In this document: positions 8,405 to 14,653 of the stretch, piece by piece
Numbering within the stretch: the stretch's first letter is position 1
How the letters are laid out: each line of letters begins with the position of its first letter
IMG/VR virus record: IMGVR_UViG_3300027553_000008
Location: 1-20,964 of that record
Length of the DNA stretch: 20,964 nucleotides
Source: a virus
Strand: one strand, 5' to 3'
Notes under the pieces: generated by a model
Told to the model about the DNA's origin: nothing
What the model saw: only the letters and a program-made list of their open reading frames with translations
Database searches by the model: none
Position numbers and translations under genes: made by a program

Positions 8405-8592
8405 AATATTGGATCAATGCTATAGGGTATGGTTTGCCAACGGCTATTAGAATAATGACTGCAAAGCGAGCAAAAGGCAATCCCCTGTATAGAACATGGT
8501 ATGGTATACGTGACGCGAACACGAGCAATTGGGATAAAGTAAAACTGATAATGACAAACAGATATGGCAAGCGAAGTAAAGCTGAAAATTAA
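8401..8592 (+). CDS. Small basic hypothetical protein between tail genes
   Basis: A 63-aa protein (MKYWINAIGYGLPTAIRIMTAKRAKG...) starting within the preceding stop (ATGA 8401-8404) and overlapping the tape measure gene by 29 nt. It is rich in Lys/Arg, unlike the small acidic proteins further on. A short hydrophobic N-terminal stretch is present, but not a clear signal peptide. The tight overlaps on both sides argue that it is real and co-translated. I do not recognise its family. Confidence 0.6.
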   Translation: MKYWINAIGYGLPTAIRIMTAKRAKGNPLYRTWYGIRDANTSNWDKVKLIMTNRYGKRSKAEN

Positions 8593-10363
8593 AGGCGAAG
8601 AAACTGTTACTGAAGCAACAGAAAAAGCCGGTGAAGCTGTTGAGAATTTTGGTAAACGTGCAGCAAGAGCAGGTAAAGGCGCAAGAAAAGATTGGGCAGG
8701 TGTTGGCGATCTATTTAGTCAGTTCTTGCCACGCGGATTTCAGCGTACCATACGAGCGTTTAAATCTACACAGCGACAAGTAGGCAGGTTATCGCGTGGC
8801 TTTAAGGCTTTAAAGGGCGCAATTGCAGCTACAGGCATTGGTGCTTTGGTCGTTGCCCTAGGAATGCTAGTTGACAATTGGGATAAGATAAAAGGAGCAA
8901 TCCAAGGCGCAAATGAAGAAACTAAAACAGCAGTTGCGGACAGCGAAAAACTAGTCGAGGCAAGCAAGGAACAGCTTAATAATATTACAGCTACTGAAAG
9001 TATCCTAAAGCTTCAAGGCAAAACTGAGGAGGAGATTTTAATGATGCGTATGGCAGCAACTGATGAGGCAATCACACAGCAACGCATCTTAATTGAAAAC
9101 TTAAAGACACAGAAAGAAGAAGAAACTGCTGCTGCTACGCGCATAACAAATACTACAAAAGCAATAATTGGATTAACGCTGTTTCCGTTGGTTGCAGCAT
9201 TAGGTATCATTGATACAATTACAGGCGCATTAACTGATTTAGGTGTACTAGATAAAGGAACAAGTCTTGCTGATGATGCACTAAGTAGTGTAACGGGTTT
9301 AGTGTTTGATCCACCGGAAAAAGTAGCGGAAGATGCAGATGCTAGTATTGCTGAAGCTGAAAAGCAATTGCAGCGTTTAGAAAACACAAGAGCAGGCTAC
9401 ACGTTACGCCAACAAAAAGCAGATGAACAAGCACAAGCAGAAGCGAATCGCAAGCAAGAGGCTATCGACAAGCAAAGACTAGCTGATGAAAAGTATGTAA
9501 GGGAGCAGTTGTTCAGGCTGAACCAAGAATACGATGTTCGTAGCCTGGAAAGCCAGGACGAGCAAGCCAAGAAACGCTTAGAGCAACAGTTCAATGCAGA
9601 CTATTTGAGGCTGATACAAGCCGGTGCAACTTACGATGCGTTGCTTGCCTTACAGCGTAAGTACGATATGGACGTTGCAGAAATAGACGCACAAGCAGCA
9701 ACACGTATTAGCGAACAGCAAAGTAGTTTACAGGATCAGCTTTACGAGCAAGGATTGACGGATTACGAGCGCAGGGAAATGCAATTAATGCAGGAATACG
9801 AAAGGCGTATAGAGCTTGCTAATGGCAACGAAGAACTAATTGCACAAGTAGAAGCAGATTACATTGCTAAGTCAGAAAAGCTAACCAAGGACAGCGAAGA
9901 GGAAAAAGAAGACATCCGCATGCAAGGGATTGATGCTTTTGCCAATGCTACGAGCGGACTATTTAAAACAATAGGGCGTTTATCTGAAGACAACAGCGAA
10001 ACCCAAAAAGGACTAGCAATTGCAGATGTGCTTTTAAACCAAGCAATGGCAATGGCAGGTGCAGTTCGTGGTGCTGCTGAAACAGCCAAAGACCCAATTT
10101 CATTAGGCGTTTTGATAACAACTATGGTTGGTGGTGTGCTGTCTAGCTTTGTTGGCATTAAGGGAATACTCGATCAAGCAGGCAGCGCAGGTGGATCAGT
10201 TGGTCGTGGTGGTGGAGCAACTAGAAGTTCTTTGCCGGATATGAGCGCAACGCCTTTACCTGCTAGACAAGATAGTCCTGATATGCAGGCGTATGTAGTT
10301 CAAACACAATTGCAGGGTCAACTTGCTATGGCAAATCAACTTAATGCAAAAACTACATTATGA
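8564..10363 (+). CDS. Tail tape measure protein
   Basis: A 599-aa protein that is mostly helical, with long charged coiled-coil segments (about 265-455, rich in Glu, Gln, Lys and Arg). Three hydrophobic stretches are visible: about 82-105 (AIAATGIGALVVALGMLV), about 200-220 (IIGLTLFPLVAALGIIDTI), and near 515-535 (LGVLITTMVGGVLSSFVGI). An early basic helix region (RGFQRTIRAFKSTQRQVGRLSRGFKALKG) is typical of these proteins. It sets tail length by acting as a ruler inside the tube. Using the rough rule of 1.5 angstrom per residue, the tail would be about 90 nm. ATG 8564 overlaps the previous gene. The bases before it, ACAAACAGATATG, resemble the linker of the downstream array. No lysozyme or peptidase domain is evident. 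Confidence 0.88.
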   Translation: MASEVKLKIKGEETVTEATEKAGEAVENFGKRAARAGKGARKDWAGVGDLFSQFLPRGFQRTIRAFKSTQRQVGRLSRGFKALKGAIAATGIGALVVALGMLVDNWDKIKGAIQGANEETKTAVADSEKLVEASKEQLNNITATESILKLQGKTEEEILMMRMAATDEAITQQRILIENLKTQKEEETAAATRITNTTKAIIGLTLFPLVAALGIIDTITGALTDLGVLDKGTSLADDALSSVTGLVFDPPEKVAEDADASIAEAEKQLQRLENTRAGYTLRQQKADEQAQAEANRKQEAIDKQRLADEKYVREQLFRLNQEYDVRSLESQDEQAKKRLEQQFNADYLRLIQAGATYDALLALQRKYDMDVAEIDAQAATRISEQQSSLQDQLYEQGLTDYERREMQLMQEYERRIELANGNEELIAQVEADYIAKSEKLTKDSEEEKEDIRMQGIDAFANATSGLFKTIGRLSEDNSETQKGLAIADVLLNQAMAMAGAVRGAAETAKDPISLGVLITTMVGGVLSSFVGIKGILDQAGSAGGSVGRGGGATRSSLPDMSATPLPARQDSPDMQAYVVQTQLQGQLAMANQLNAKTTL

Positions 10364-10410
10364 TGGTACAGGCATATATAGTATATTAAACGCAAGTTAA
10401 AATTTAGATT
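10364..10410 (+). promoter_or_regulatory. AT-rich gap before the small-gene array; possible promoter
   Basis: A 47-nt gap between the tape measure stop and the first array gene, one of the few non-coding gaps here. It is very AT-rich and includes TATATATAG and TATATT (10382-10387), then an A/T-rich leader directly before ATG 10411. No clear Bacteroidota -33/-7 pair (TTTG and TANNTTTG) was found, so the promoter reading is weak. Confidence 0.25.
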
Positions 10411-10668
10411 ATGAACGGTTACAGGAATTACGAAACATGGACTTTATCTATTTGGGATTGGTTTGAGCCAATGGCAGAATCAGCAATTGACCAAGGGGAA
10501 CTACAGGTTGATGCTTCATGGTGCGAAGATTGGTTGTATGATGCTTTGGACATGAATAGAAATCCTGATGGAATTAAGGGTGATTGGCTAAACGCTTCGT
10601 TTGGAGAAATTGATTTCCGTGAAGTTGCTGAACACGTCAACGATACTATCCTAGACATCGGCATCTAA
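10411..10668 (+). CDS. Small acidic 'NGYxNYETW' phage protein, first gene of the array
   Basis: An 85-aa protein beginning MNGYRNYETWTLSIWDWF. The opening matches a short phage protein type I remember as 'NGYKNYETWNVALW', catalogued as a domain of unknown function (DUF7249, as I recall). It has about 19 acidic and 4 basic residues and many aromatic residues. It is the only array member without the linker in front. Instead it starts after an AT-rich gap at ATG 10411. The linker joins its TAA to the next gene. No function is known to me. The family is usually found among phage accessory genes. Confidence 0.74.
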   Translation: MNGYRNYETWTLSIWDWFEPMAESAIDQGELQVDASWCEDWLYDALDMNRNPDGIKGDWLNASFGEIDFREVAEHVNDTILDIGI

Positions 10669-10682
10669 ACAACAGCGATATG
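10666..10682 (+). repeat. Linker copy 1 (one change)
   Basis: TAAACAACAGCGATATG. It contains the stop of the 10411 gene (first three bases) and the start of the 10680 gene (last three). It differs from the consensus TAAACAACAGAGATATG at one position (A to C). Confidence 0.93.
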
Positions 10683-10907
10683 AGGCAGATTTTTATCGAA
10701 GCAATAGAAGCATTTGGTGTACCGTACACAATCACATATGACCAAGGCAATATGATTCTTGCTCAGGTTGATTTTACCGATATATTTTTTGGTAAAAATG
10801 ATGTAGATGATTTGCAAGATTGGATGGCACACGAAGTCGGCATTCCTATTTACGATCTTATTTTCGATGAAAATAGAGATGGTGTACAAGTAGGAATAGA
10901 CTACTAA
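10680..10907 (+). CDS. Small acidic hypothetical protein, array gene 2
   Basis: 75 aa, starting at the ATG that ends linker copy 1 and ending at the TAA that opens linker copy 2. It has about 15 Asp/Glu and 3 Lys/Arg residues. The layout looks like a small alpha/beta protein: IFIEAIEAFG helix, YTITYDQGNMILAQVDF strands, a helix at DVDDLQDWMAHEV, then IYDLIF. No cysteine and no membrane segment are present. Family not recognised. The fixed linkers at both ends support it as a real gene. Confidence 0.72.
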   Translation: MRQIFIEAIEAFGVPYTITYDQGNMILAQVDFTDIFFGKNDVDDLQDWMAHEVGIPIYDLIFDENRDGVQVGIDY

Positions 10908-10921
10908 ACAACAGAGATATG
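10905..10921 (+). repeat. Linker copy 2 (consensus)
   Basis: TAAACAACAGAGATATG, an exact consensus copy. It provides the stop of the 10680 gene and the start of the 10919 gene. Confidence 0.95.
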
Positions 10922-11152
10922 ATCGACAAAAACTCAGAGGAATTTTCGTACTTAATGCAATTAGTATTTGCGGTAGACGGTAACGATACTAGTGCAGTAG
11001 AGGATGCGTTTTATAACCTTGATGATTTAGGCGTTTCTTTTCGTATTCAAAATGATGTTGTCGCTTGGGCTGAAACTTATGGAGCAAGGCGCAAAGACGT
11101 TTCGAGAGTAGCAAGTGAGCTACAAGACTTACTTTACGATTACGGATACTAA
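10919..11152 (+). CDS. Small acidic hypothetical protein, array gene 3
   Basis: 77 aa between linker copies 2 and 3. It has about 15 acidic and 6 basic residues and is mostly helical (SEEFSYLMQLVFAV, TSAVEDAFYNLDDLG, RKDVSRVASELQDLLYDYGY). It ends in an aromatic tail, DYGY, similar to the AEYGY end of the 14365 protein. No recognised domain, signal or membrane segment is present. The mix of an N-terminal helical pair and a strand (VSFRIQNDVVAWAE) suggests a compact fold. Function unknown. Confidence 0.72.
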   Translation: MIDKNSEEFSYLMQLVFAVDGNDTSAVEDAFYNLDDLGVSFRIQNDVVAWAETYGARRKDVSRVASELQDLLYDYGY

Positions 11153-11166
11153 ACAACAGAGATATG
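11150..11166 (+). repeat. Linker copy 3 (consensus)
   Basis: TAAACAACAGAGATATG, exact. It joins the 10919 small gene to the much longer 11164 gene, so the linker is not limited to small acidic proteins. Confidence 0.95.
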
Positions 11167-11982
11167 TATAGATACTATTCGGCACTACAAGCAACTGACG
11201 GTTACCAAACATTAGTACGTCCCTTGTATTTGCACAATGACAATGCAGGAGTAATTACTTTAGACATTAAGCCGTTTCCTGAAAACAGCGTTATTGCACC
11301 ATTTGCAGCCACAAATACAGATGTATTGCCTGGCTTGACAAAATTTAGTCCTGAGTTAAAAGCAGCACAAGTTGCTACGGCATACCCTGTGCGGAATGAA
11401 ACAGGGAGTGGATCAGGCGCACAGATTACTACAACTGTAACGCAAACGCAAGACGGCACAATTGAGAACCTTACTAATATGTCATACGATACCGGTTCAC
11501 CAGGCGCAACTGCTGTAACTGAATATCGACCAACAACAGATGGTAACGGAACAGGTTTTGTAGTTAGATTTAGTACAAGTGTAGGCGCAATGAATCCTGG
11601 AAATGTACAAATTGTCAATGCAGGTTCAGGTTACGAAGTAGGCGATAAGCTAGTTTATACAATTCTTGGGCAGACAGTAACAGCTACAACGGTTATAGGT
11701 AACTACGGCACAGGCTTTTTTATTACGGCAGCAGTAAGCAGCACAGTAGGTAAAGATTATGCTAATGGCGATGTAGTCGCAATTACGCTTACAGAAACAG
11801 TTGATACTGTAGTGTATACGTATGAAGCATTGTTTACTGTGTCAAACGCTATGCTATTATCAGCAGGCGCAGTGCCGTTAAAATTAAACGCAGGTGAAAC
11901 AAGCGTAGTACCTGCTCTTGCGTTTAGAGTACAAGGAACGGCAGACAAATCCGTTCTTGCTTTACTTGCAGAACCGATTTAA
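11164..11982 (+). CDS. Beta-rich structural-type protein, 272 aa, within the array
   Basis: This is the only long protein in the array. It is rich in Gly, Thr, Ala and Val with low charge, typical of virion beta proteins. The N-terminus has LVRPLYLHNDNAGVITLDIKPFPENSVIAPFAAT. The middle (about 145-195) holds 'VQIVNAGSGYEVGDKLVYTILGQTVTATTVI', a glycine-bearing 'NAGSGYxVGD' motif that also occurs in some phage fibre and decoration proteins. The C-terminus (VPLKLNAGETSVVPALAFRVQGTADKSVLALLAEPI) reads like a beta-sandwich edge. It is flanked on both sides by exact linkers. It could be a decoration, head-fibre or tail protein. No enzymatic motif is visible. Confidence 0.66.
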   Translation: MYRYYSALQATDGYQTLVRPLYLHNDNAGVITLDIKPFPENSVIAPFAATNTDVLPGLTKFSPELKAAQVATAYPVRNETGSGSGAQITTTVTQTQDGTIENLTNMSYDTGSPGATAVTEYRPTTDGNGTGFVVRFSTSVGAMNPGNVQIVNAGSGYEVGDKLVYTILGQTVTATTVIGNYGTGFFITAAVSSTVGKDYANGDVVAITLTETVDTVVYTYEALFTVSNAMLLSAGAVPLKLNAGETSVVPALAFRVQGTADKSVLALLAEPI

Positions 11983-11996
11983 ACAACAGAGATATG
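11980..11996 (+). repeat. Linker copy 4 (consensus)
   Basis: TAAACAACAGAGATATG, exact. It joins the 11164 gene to the 11994 gene. Confidence 0.95.
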
Positions 11997-12257
11997 GACG
12001 AACAGGATATTGACGATTTAGTAGATATGTTAGAAGATGTTCAGCGCGAATATCCATATTACGTCTATGTGAATTATGATAGCCCAGGAGTAGGAGTCGG
12101 AGGCACTACTTATCCGTCCCGAAATTTTCCAAGAGGATTTGCTACGCTACTTATTGCGGCTGACAAAAACCGTAATTTTGTGGAAGATTACATTGATGCG
12201 TTCCACCCAGAGATTGATTACGAGTGGCAGAATAACCAGTTTTTTTGGAACTACTAA
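11994..12257 (+). CDS. Small acidic hypothetical protein, array gene 5
   Basis: 87 aa. The N-terminal helix MDEQDIDDLVDMLEDVQREYP is intensely acidic. It is followed by strands YYVYVNYDSPGVGVGGTTYPS, a helix (ATLLIAADKNRNFVEDYIDAF) and an aromatic tail ending FFWNY. About 17 acidic and 5 basic residues. Ends at the TAA that opens linker copy 5. Not recognised. The compact acidic character matches its array neighbours. Confidence 0.72.
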   Translation: MDEQDIDDLVDMLEDVQREYPYYVYVNYDSPGVGVGGTTYPSRNFPRGFATLLIAADKNRNFVEDYIDAFHPEIDYEWQNNQFFWNY

Positions 12258-12271
12258 ACAAAAGAGATATG
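12255..12271 (+). repeat. Linker copy 5 (one change)
   Basis: TAAACAAAAGAGATATG, with C to A at the eighth base. It fixes the start of the next gene at ATG 12269, not the in-frame ATG at 12245 that lies inside the previous gene. Confidence 0.93.
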
Positions 12272-12487
12272 AGAGGTGAAAGTAACGCAGACTACGAACT
12301 GAATCTAATTAAAAAACAAGCACAAGATTTAACGTCTACGCTTGAAATTTTATTAGAACACTTCTATTCTGAAGTAGATAGAGGAGCAGGCTATGAGGCT
12401 GAAAACGCAGCAGAAGGCATAGAAGATTTAATTGAAGGAGTTGAGGGCATACACGACCAAGCCCAATACTACTACCGTTCATTCTAA
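12269..12487 (+). CDS. Small acidic helical hypothetical protein, array gene 6
   Basis: 72 aa (MRGESNADYELNLIKK...). The start was chosen because linker copy 5 ends at ATG 12269; an upstream in-frame ATG at 12245 would overlap the preceding gene and break the pattern. The product is almost wholly helical: ELNLIKKQAQDLTSTLEILLEHFYSEVDRG and AAEGIEDLIEGVEGIHDQAQYYYRSF. It has about 16 acidic and 5 basic residues and may form a coiled coil. No family recognised. Confidence 0.72.
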   Translation: MRGESNADYELNLIKKQAQDLTSTLEILLEHFYSEVDRGAGYEAENAAEGIEDLIEGVEGIHDQAQYYYRSF

Positions 12488-12501
12488 ACAACAGAGATAT
12501 G
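12485..12501 (+). repeat. Linker copy 6 (consensus)
   Basis: TAAACAACAGAGATATG, exact. It joins the 12269 gene to the 12499 gene. Confidence 0.95.
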
Positions 12502-12783
12502 GCATACGCAAACGATAGAGCGCAAGAAGCATTTGGTGACTTCTTAGCAGATGAAACTGGTTTTGAGTACATAGGTTATTTGCCAAGCGAAAGGGCGAGT
12601 GCATTTTACGTAAATAAGGTTGCACTTGACATATTTATTGATGACATTAAAAGGTTTGAATTAGATGCTTTCGTTAGAGAAGAATTTCCTGAGATGATGG
12701 AGAACGATGAGTATTATGATTTTGGCTATTGGACAGAAGACGATAACGGACGTTTTATTGTTTATGTGCAATTCCAAGTATAA
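12499..12783 (+). CDS. Small acidic hypothetical protein, array gene 7
   Basis: 94 aa, about 22 acidic and 7 basic residues. A helix (RAQEAFGDFLADETGFEYI) is followed by strands (ASAFYVNKVALDIFIDDI), an acidic helix (FVREEFPEMMENDEYYDFG) and a final beta strand (RFIVYVQFQV). It is the longest of the small array proteins. The acidic surface and lack of a catalytic signature fit a binding or mimic role better than an enzyme. Not recognised. Confidence 0.72.
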   Translation: MAYANDRAQEAFGDFLADETGFEYIGYLPSERASAFYVNKVALDIFIDDIKRFELDAFVREEFPEMMENDEYYDFGYWTEDDNGRFIVYVQFQV

Positions 12784-12797
12784 ACAACAGAGATATG
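12781..12797 (+). repeat. Linker copy 7 (consensus)
   Basis: TAAACAACAGAGATATG, exact. It joins the 12499 gene to the 12795 gene. Confidence 0.95.
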
Positions 12798-13022
12798 GAA
12801 TGGATATATGACTTTGTACATGAGGCAGTCTTCTATGAGGTATATGAAAACGATGATGAAACATTGTATGATTGGGTCACCGATCGGGACTTTGCGGAGA
12901 TTGTCAATGAAGTAACGCAGTACATCTTAGATGAGTATAATGGCGTAGAAGAACCTACATGGCAACAAGAAGAATCAGCCCATCTTGACATTCTAGATTA
13001 CATGGGTAGTTACATTGGTTAA
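12795..13022 (+). CDS. Hyperacidic small hypothetical protein, array gene 8
   Basis: 75 aa with about 21 Asp/Glu and only one Arg/Lys, a net charge near -20. It is the most acidic protein in the window. Long helical stretches (MEWIYDFVHEAVFYEVYENDDETLYDWV; RDFAEIVNEVTQYILDEY; ESAHLDILDYMGSYIG) carry many aromatic residues. Such charge density in a phage protein of this size is reminiscent of DNA-mimic inhibitors such as Ocr, Gam-type or some anti-CRISPR proteins. That is a charge-based comparison, not homology. Not recognised. Confidence 0.72.
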   Translation: MEWIYDFVHEAVFYEVYENDDETLYDWVTDRDFAEIVNEVTQYILDEYNGVEEPTWQQEESAHLDILDYMGSYIG

Positions 13023-13036
13023 ACAACACAGACATG
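13020..13036 (+). repeat. Linker copy 8 (two changes)
   Basis: TAAACAACACAGACATG, with changes G to C and T to C. It is the most divergent copy but keeps the 17-nt length, the TAA and the ATG. Confidence 0.9.
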
Positions 13037-13258
13037 AGATATTCAGTGGATTTTTTTGTTGGCGTAAGATCAGTTCGTGAGGTAGAACAAGTAGTACGCG
13101 ACTATTATGATACGGAAGTTTGGGACATTGTAGAGGATGTGCAGCCATTTGATAATGGCGTAATTCTCACAACAAAAGATTTGGATCGCTTTGACCGTGA
13201 TGATTTATACGCTGTTTTGGCTGATGCCTTTGGTTATCAAGCTGTGAAAGAACTGTAA
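13034..13258 (+). CDS. Small acidic hypothetical protein, array gene 9
   Basis: 74 aa, about 17 acidic and 8 basic residues. It has an alternating layout: strand MRYSVDFFVGV, helix SVREVEQVVRDYYDTEVWDIVEDV, strand GVILTTKD, helix LYAVLADAFGY. The beta-alpha-beta-alpha look is ferredoxin-like in outline, but no family is recognised. It begins at the ATG of linker copy 8 and ends at the TAA of linker copy 9. Confidence 0.72.
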   Translation: MRYSVDFFVGVRSVREVEQVVRDYYDTEVWDIVEDVQPFDNGVILTTKDLDRFDRDDLYAVLADAFGYQAVKEL

Positions 13259-13272
13259 ACAACAGAGATATG
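13256..13272 (+). repeat. Linker copy 9 (consensus)
   Basis: TAAACAACAGAGATATG, exact. It joins the 13034 gene to the 57-aa gene at 13270 and is the last copy. Confidence 0.95.
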
Positions 13273-13443
13273 ATTGATTTTGACGGCTACGAAGACCGAG
13301 GCACTACTTATATCGAAGTAAACAATATTGAGATTTACCAACCACACGGCAGCAATTATTGGGTAGTACAGGACAAACGAGAGGGAGCAGTATGGGAGTA
13401 TGAAAACCTGGCACACGCTTTACGCAAAGCCGAATCCTTATAA
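13270..13443 (+). CDS. 57-aa hypothetical protein, last array gene
   Basis: A short gene revealed by linker copy 9: ATG 13270 to TAA 13441-13443. The product starts MIDFDGYEDRGTTYIEVNN and continues with IYQPHGSNYWVVQDKREGAVWEYENLAHALRKAESL. It is mildly acidic (about 11 acidic, 5 basic). The beta-hairpin-like layout 'IEIYQPHGSNYWVVQD' with an 'ENLAHALRKAES' helix at the end resembles small single-domain accessory proteins that bind by a sheet. Not recognised. Its coding extent rules out the upstream in-frame start at 13400 for the following protease gene. Confidence 0.72.
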   Translation: MIDFDGYEDRGTTYIEVNNIEIYQPHGSNYWVVQDKREGAVWEYENLAHALRKAESL

Positions 13444-13450
13444 GACTGTT

Positions 13451-14368
13451 ATGGAACGAAAGCTAATTGAATTACTTATCGAGGAAGACGGCACAGCATT
13501 TGGCGTAGAAGCTATTAGCTTGGTCAAATTTCCTGCCATCGAGGAATCTTTTGTTTTCTTCAATAAAAATGGCAACACACAGGGAATCAGTTTAGCCGCA
13601 ATGGATGAGGAGCAACGAACATTAGTTGGTGCTGCTTTAATTCCTGAGAAAAACATACCTAGGTACGATGAGCAAACCAATGAAGAGTACGATGTATTCT
13701 TTAGCCAAGAAACGGTGAAGCTTGCAAGCGAGTTGTTCTTAAAAACCAATCGAACCAACGATCACACAAAGGAACACTTAGAGAAAATCGAAGATGTTAG
13801 TGTAACTGAAAGTTGGATTGTAGAAGACCCTGAGTTAGATAAAAGCAAGATGTACGGGTTTAGTGTTCCAAAGGGAACGTGGATGGTAAAAGTACACGTA
13901 GCTAACGATGAGGTATGGCAAGAAGTAAAGGAAGGAAAACTTAGAGGATTTAGCGTCGAAGGATATTTTGCAGACAAAATGGTTGAGATGTCACAAGCAG
14001 CAAAAATTAAGCAGGTATTTAAAAAGCTATGGTTTGCCGTGAAGCGCAAATTCTATACAGAGATTACGTTATCTAACGGCACTGTCATTGCAACCGAAAG
14101 TGATGCTCTCTCAGCCGGTTCTACGGTTTTCGCAATTGATGAAGAAGGGTTGCCCACAGAATTGAGTAATGGCAAATACCAAAGCGAAGCAGGCGTAGAA
14201 CTAGAAGTTTACGAAGGTGTACTAATTGAATACAACGGTGAAGTAAAGGCTGTTGAAGATGCTGCTGAAGAAGTGGAAATGCACAACGATGTGCAGCACC
14301 TAAACAGCATGAAGGTTATGTTTTATAAAACACTGCTAAAGCGCAGATATTACAACCGTTACGAATGA
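13451..14368 (+). CDS. Prohead protease, XkdF-like (Peptidase_S78_2)
   Basis: A 305-aa serine protease that matures the capsid by cleaving scaffold and prohead proteins. Start ATG 13451 lies 7 nt after the preceding stop and gives MERKLIELLIEEDG..VEAISLVKFPAIEESF, the standard beginning of XkdF proteins. An in-frame ATG at 13400 would overlap the array gene. Family signatures follow: 'RTLVGAALIPEKNIPRYD', 'YDVFFSQETVKLASELFLK', the HTKEH segment with His105/His109, 'VTESWIVEDPELDKS', 'GTWMVKVHVANDEVWQEVKEGKLRGFSVEGYF' with candidate nucleophile Ser168. The C-terminal third (about 185-305) is less conserved and may be a self-processed tail. It overlaps the next gene by ATGA. Confidence 0.88.
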   Translation: MERKLIELLIEEDGTAFGVEAISLVKFPAIEESFVFFNKNGNTQGISLAAMDEEQRTLVGAALIPEKNIPRYDEQTNEEYDVFFSQETVKLASELFLKTNRTNDHTKEHLEKIEDVSVTESWIVEDPELDKSKMYGFSVPKGTWMVKVHVANDEVWQEVKEGKLRGFSVEGYFADKMVEMSQAAKIKQVFKKLWFAVKRKFYTEITLSNGTVIATESDALSAGSTVFAIDEEGLPTELSNGKYQSEAGVELEVYEGVLIEYNGEVKAVEDAAEEVEMHNDVQHLNSMKVMFYKTLLKRRYYNRYE

Positions 14369-14628
14369 ATCCTCTACTTGATCGCATTTGGGGTGTTTGG
14401 ACAAATACGTCACAAGAAGAACTGCTTGTTATGATTAGTGAGTTTCGCATCGACTATATGCTCGACGAAACATTTAATCATGCATTAGATATTGTAGAAG
14501 AAGCAATTTTAGAAGAGAATTACGAAAGAGCGAAAGTAATCTTTACCGAAATGTCGCCTAATGTTTTCACGTCCAGGGATTTTGATTTGTTCCTGGAAAT
14601 ATTAGATGAAGCAGAATACGGATACTAG
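14365..14628 (+). CDS. Small acidic helical hypothetical protein between protease and scaffold
   Basis: 87 aa, all helical in appearance (SQEELLVMISEFRIDYMLDE, NHALDIVEEAILEENYERAKVIFTEM, SRDFDLFLEILDEAEYGY), with about 20 acidic and 5 basic residues. It resembles the array proteins in size, charge and its Tyr-Gly-Tyr ending, but is joined to the protease by a 4-nt ATGA overlap and not by a linker. Possibly a helical-repeat or capsid accessory protein. Family not recognised. Confidence 0.66.
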   Translation: MNPLLDRIWGVWTNTSQEELLVMISEFRIDYMLDETFNHALDIVEEAILEENYERAKVIFTEMSPNVFTSRDFDLFLEILDEAEYGY

Positions 14629-14653
14629 GTATAAGTCACCATAAATAAAAAAA

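Noticed and set aside
9013-9387. 124-aa ORF on the - strand
   Set aside because: Antisense to the tape measure's helical region, with low-complexity Ser/Ala content and no start context or neighbour.
11202-11618. 138-aa ORF on the - strand
   Set aside because: It lies wholly inside the 272-aa + strand gene bounded by exact linkers, is made of codon-shadow residues, and no - strand gene is otherwise supported here.
10666-13272. CRISPR array made of the 17-nt repeats
   Set aside because: Spacing is irregular (about 170 to 830 nt) and each interval is a complete gene. The repeat always includes the stop and start codons.
13400-13450. N-terminal extension of the protease from ATG 13400
   Set aside because: It overlaps the linker-started 57-aa gene in another frame. 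Protease homology begins at MERKLIELL, 13451.
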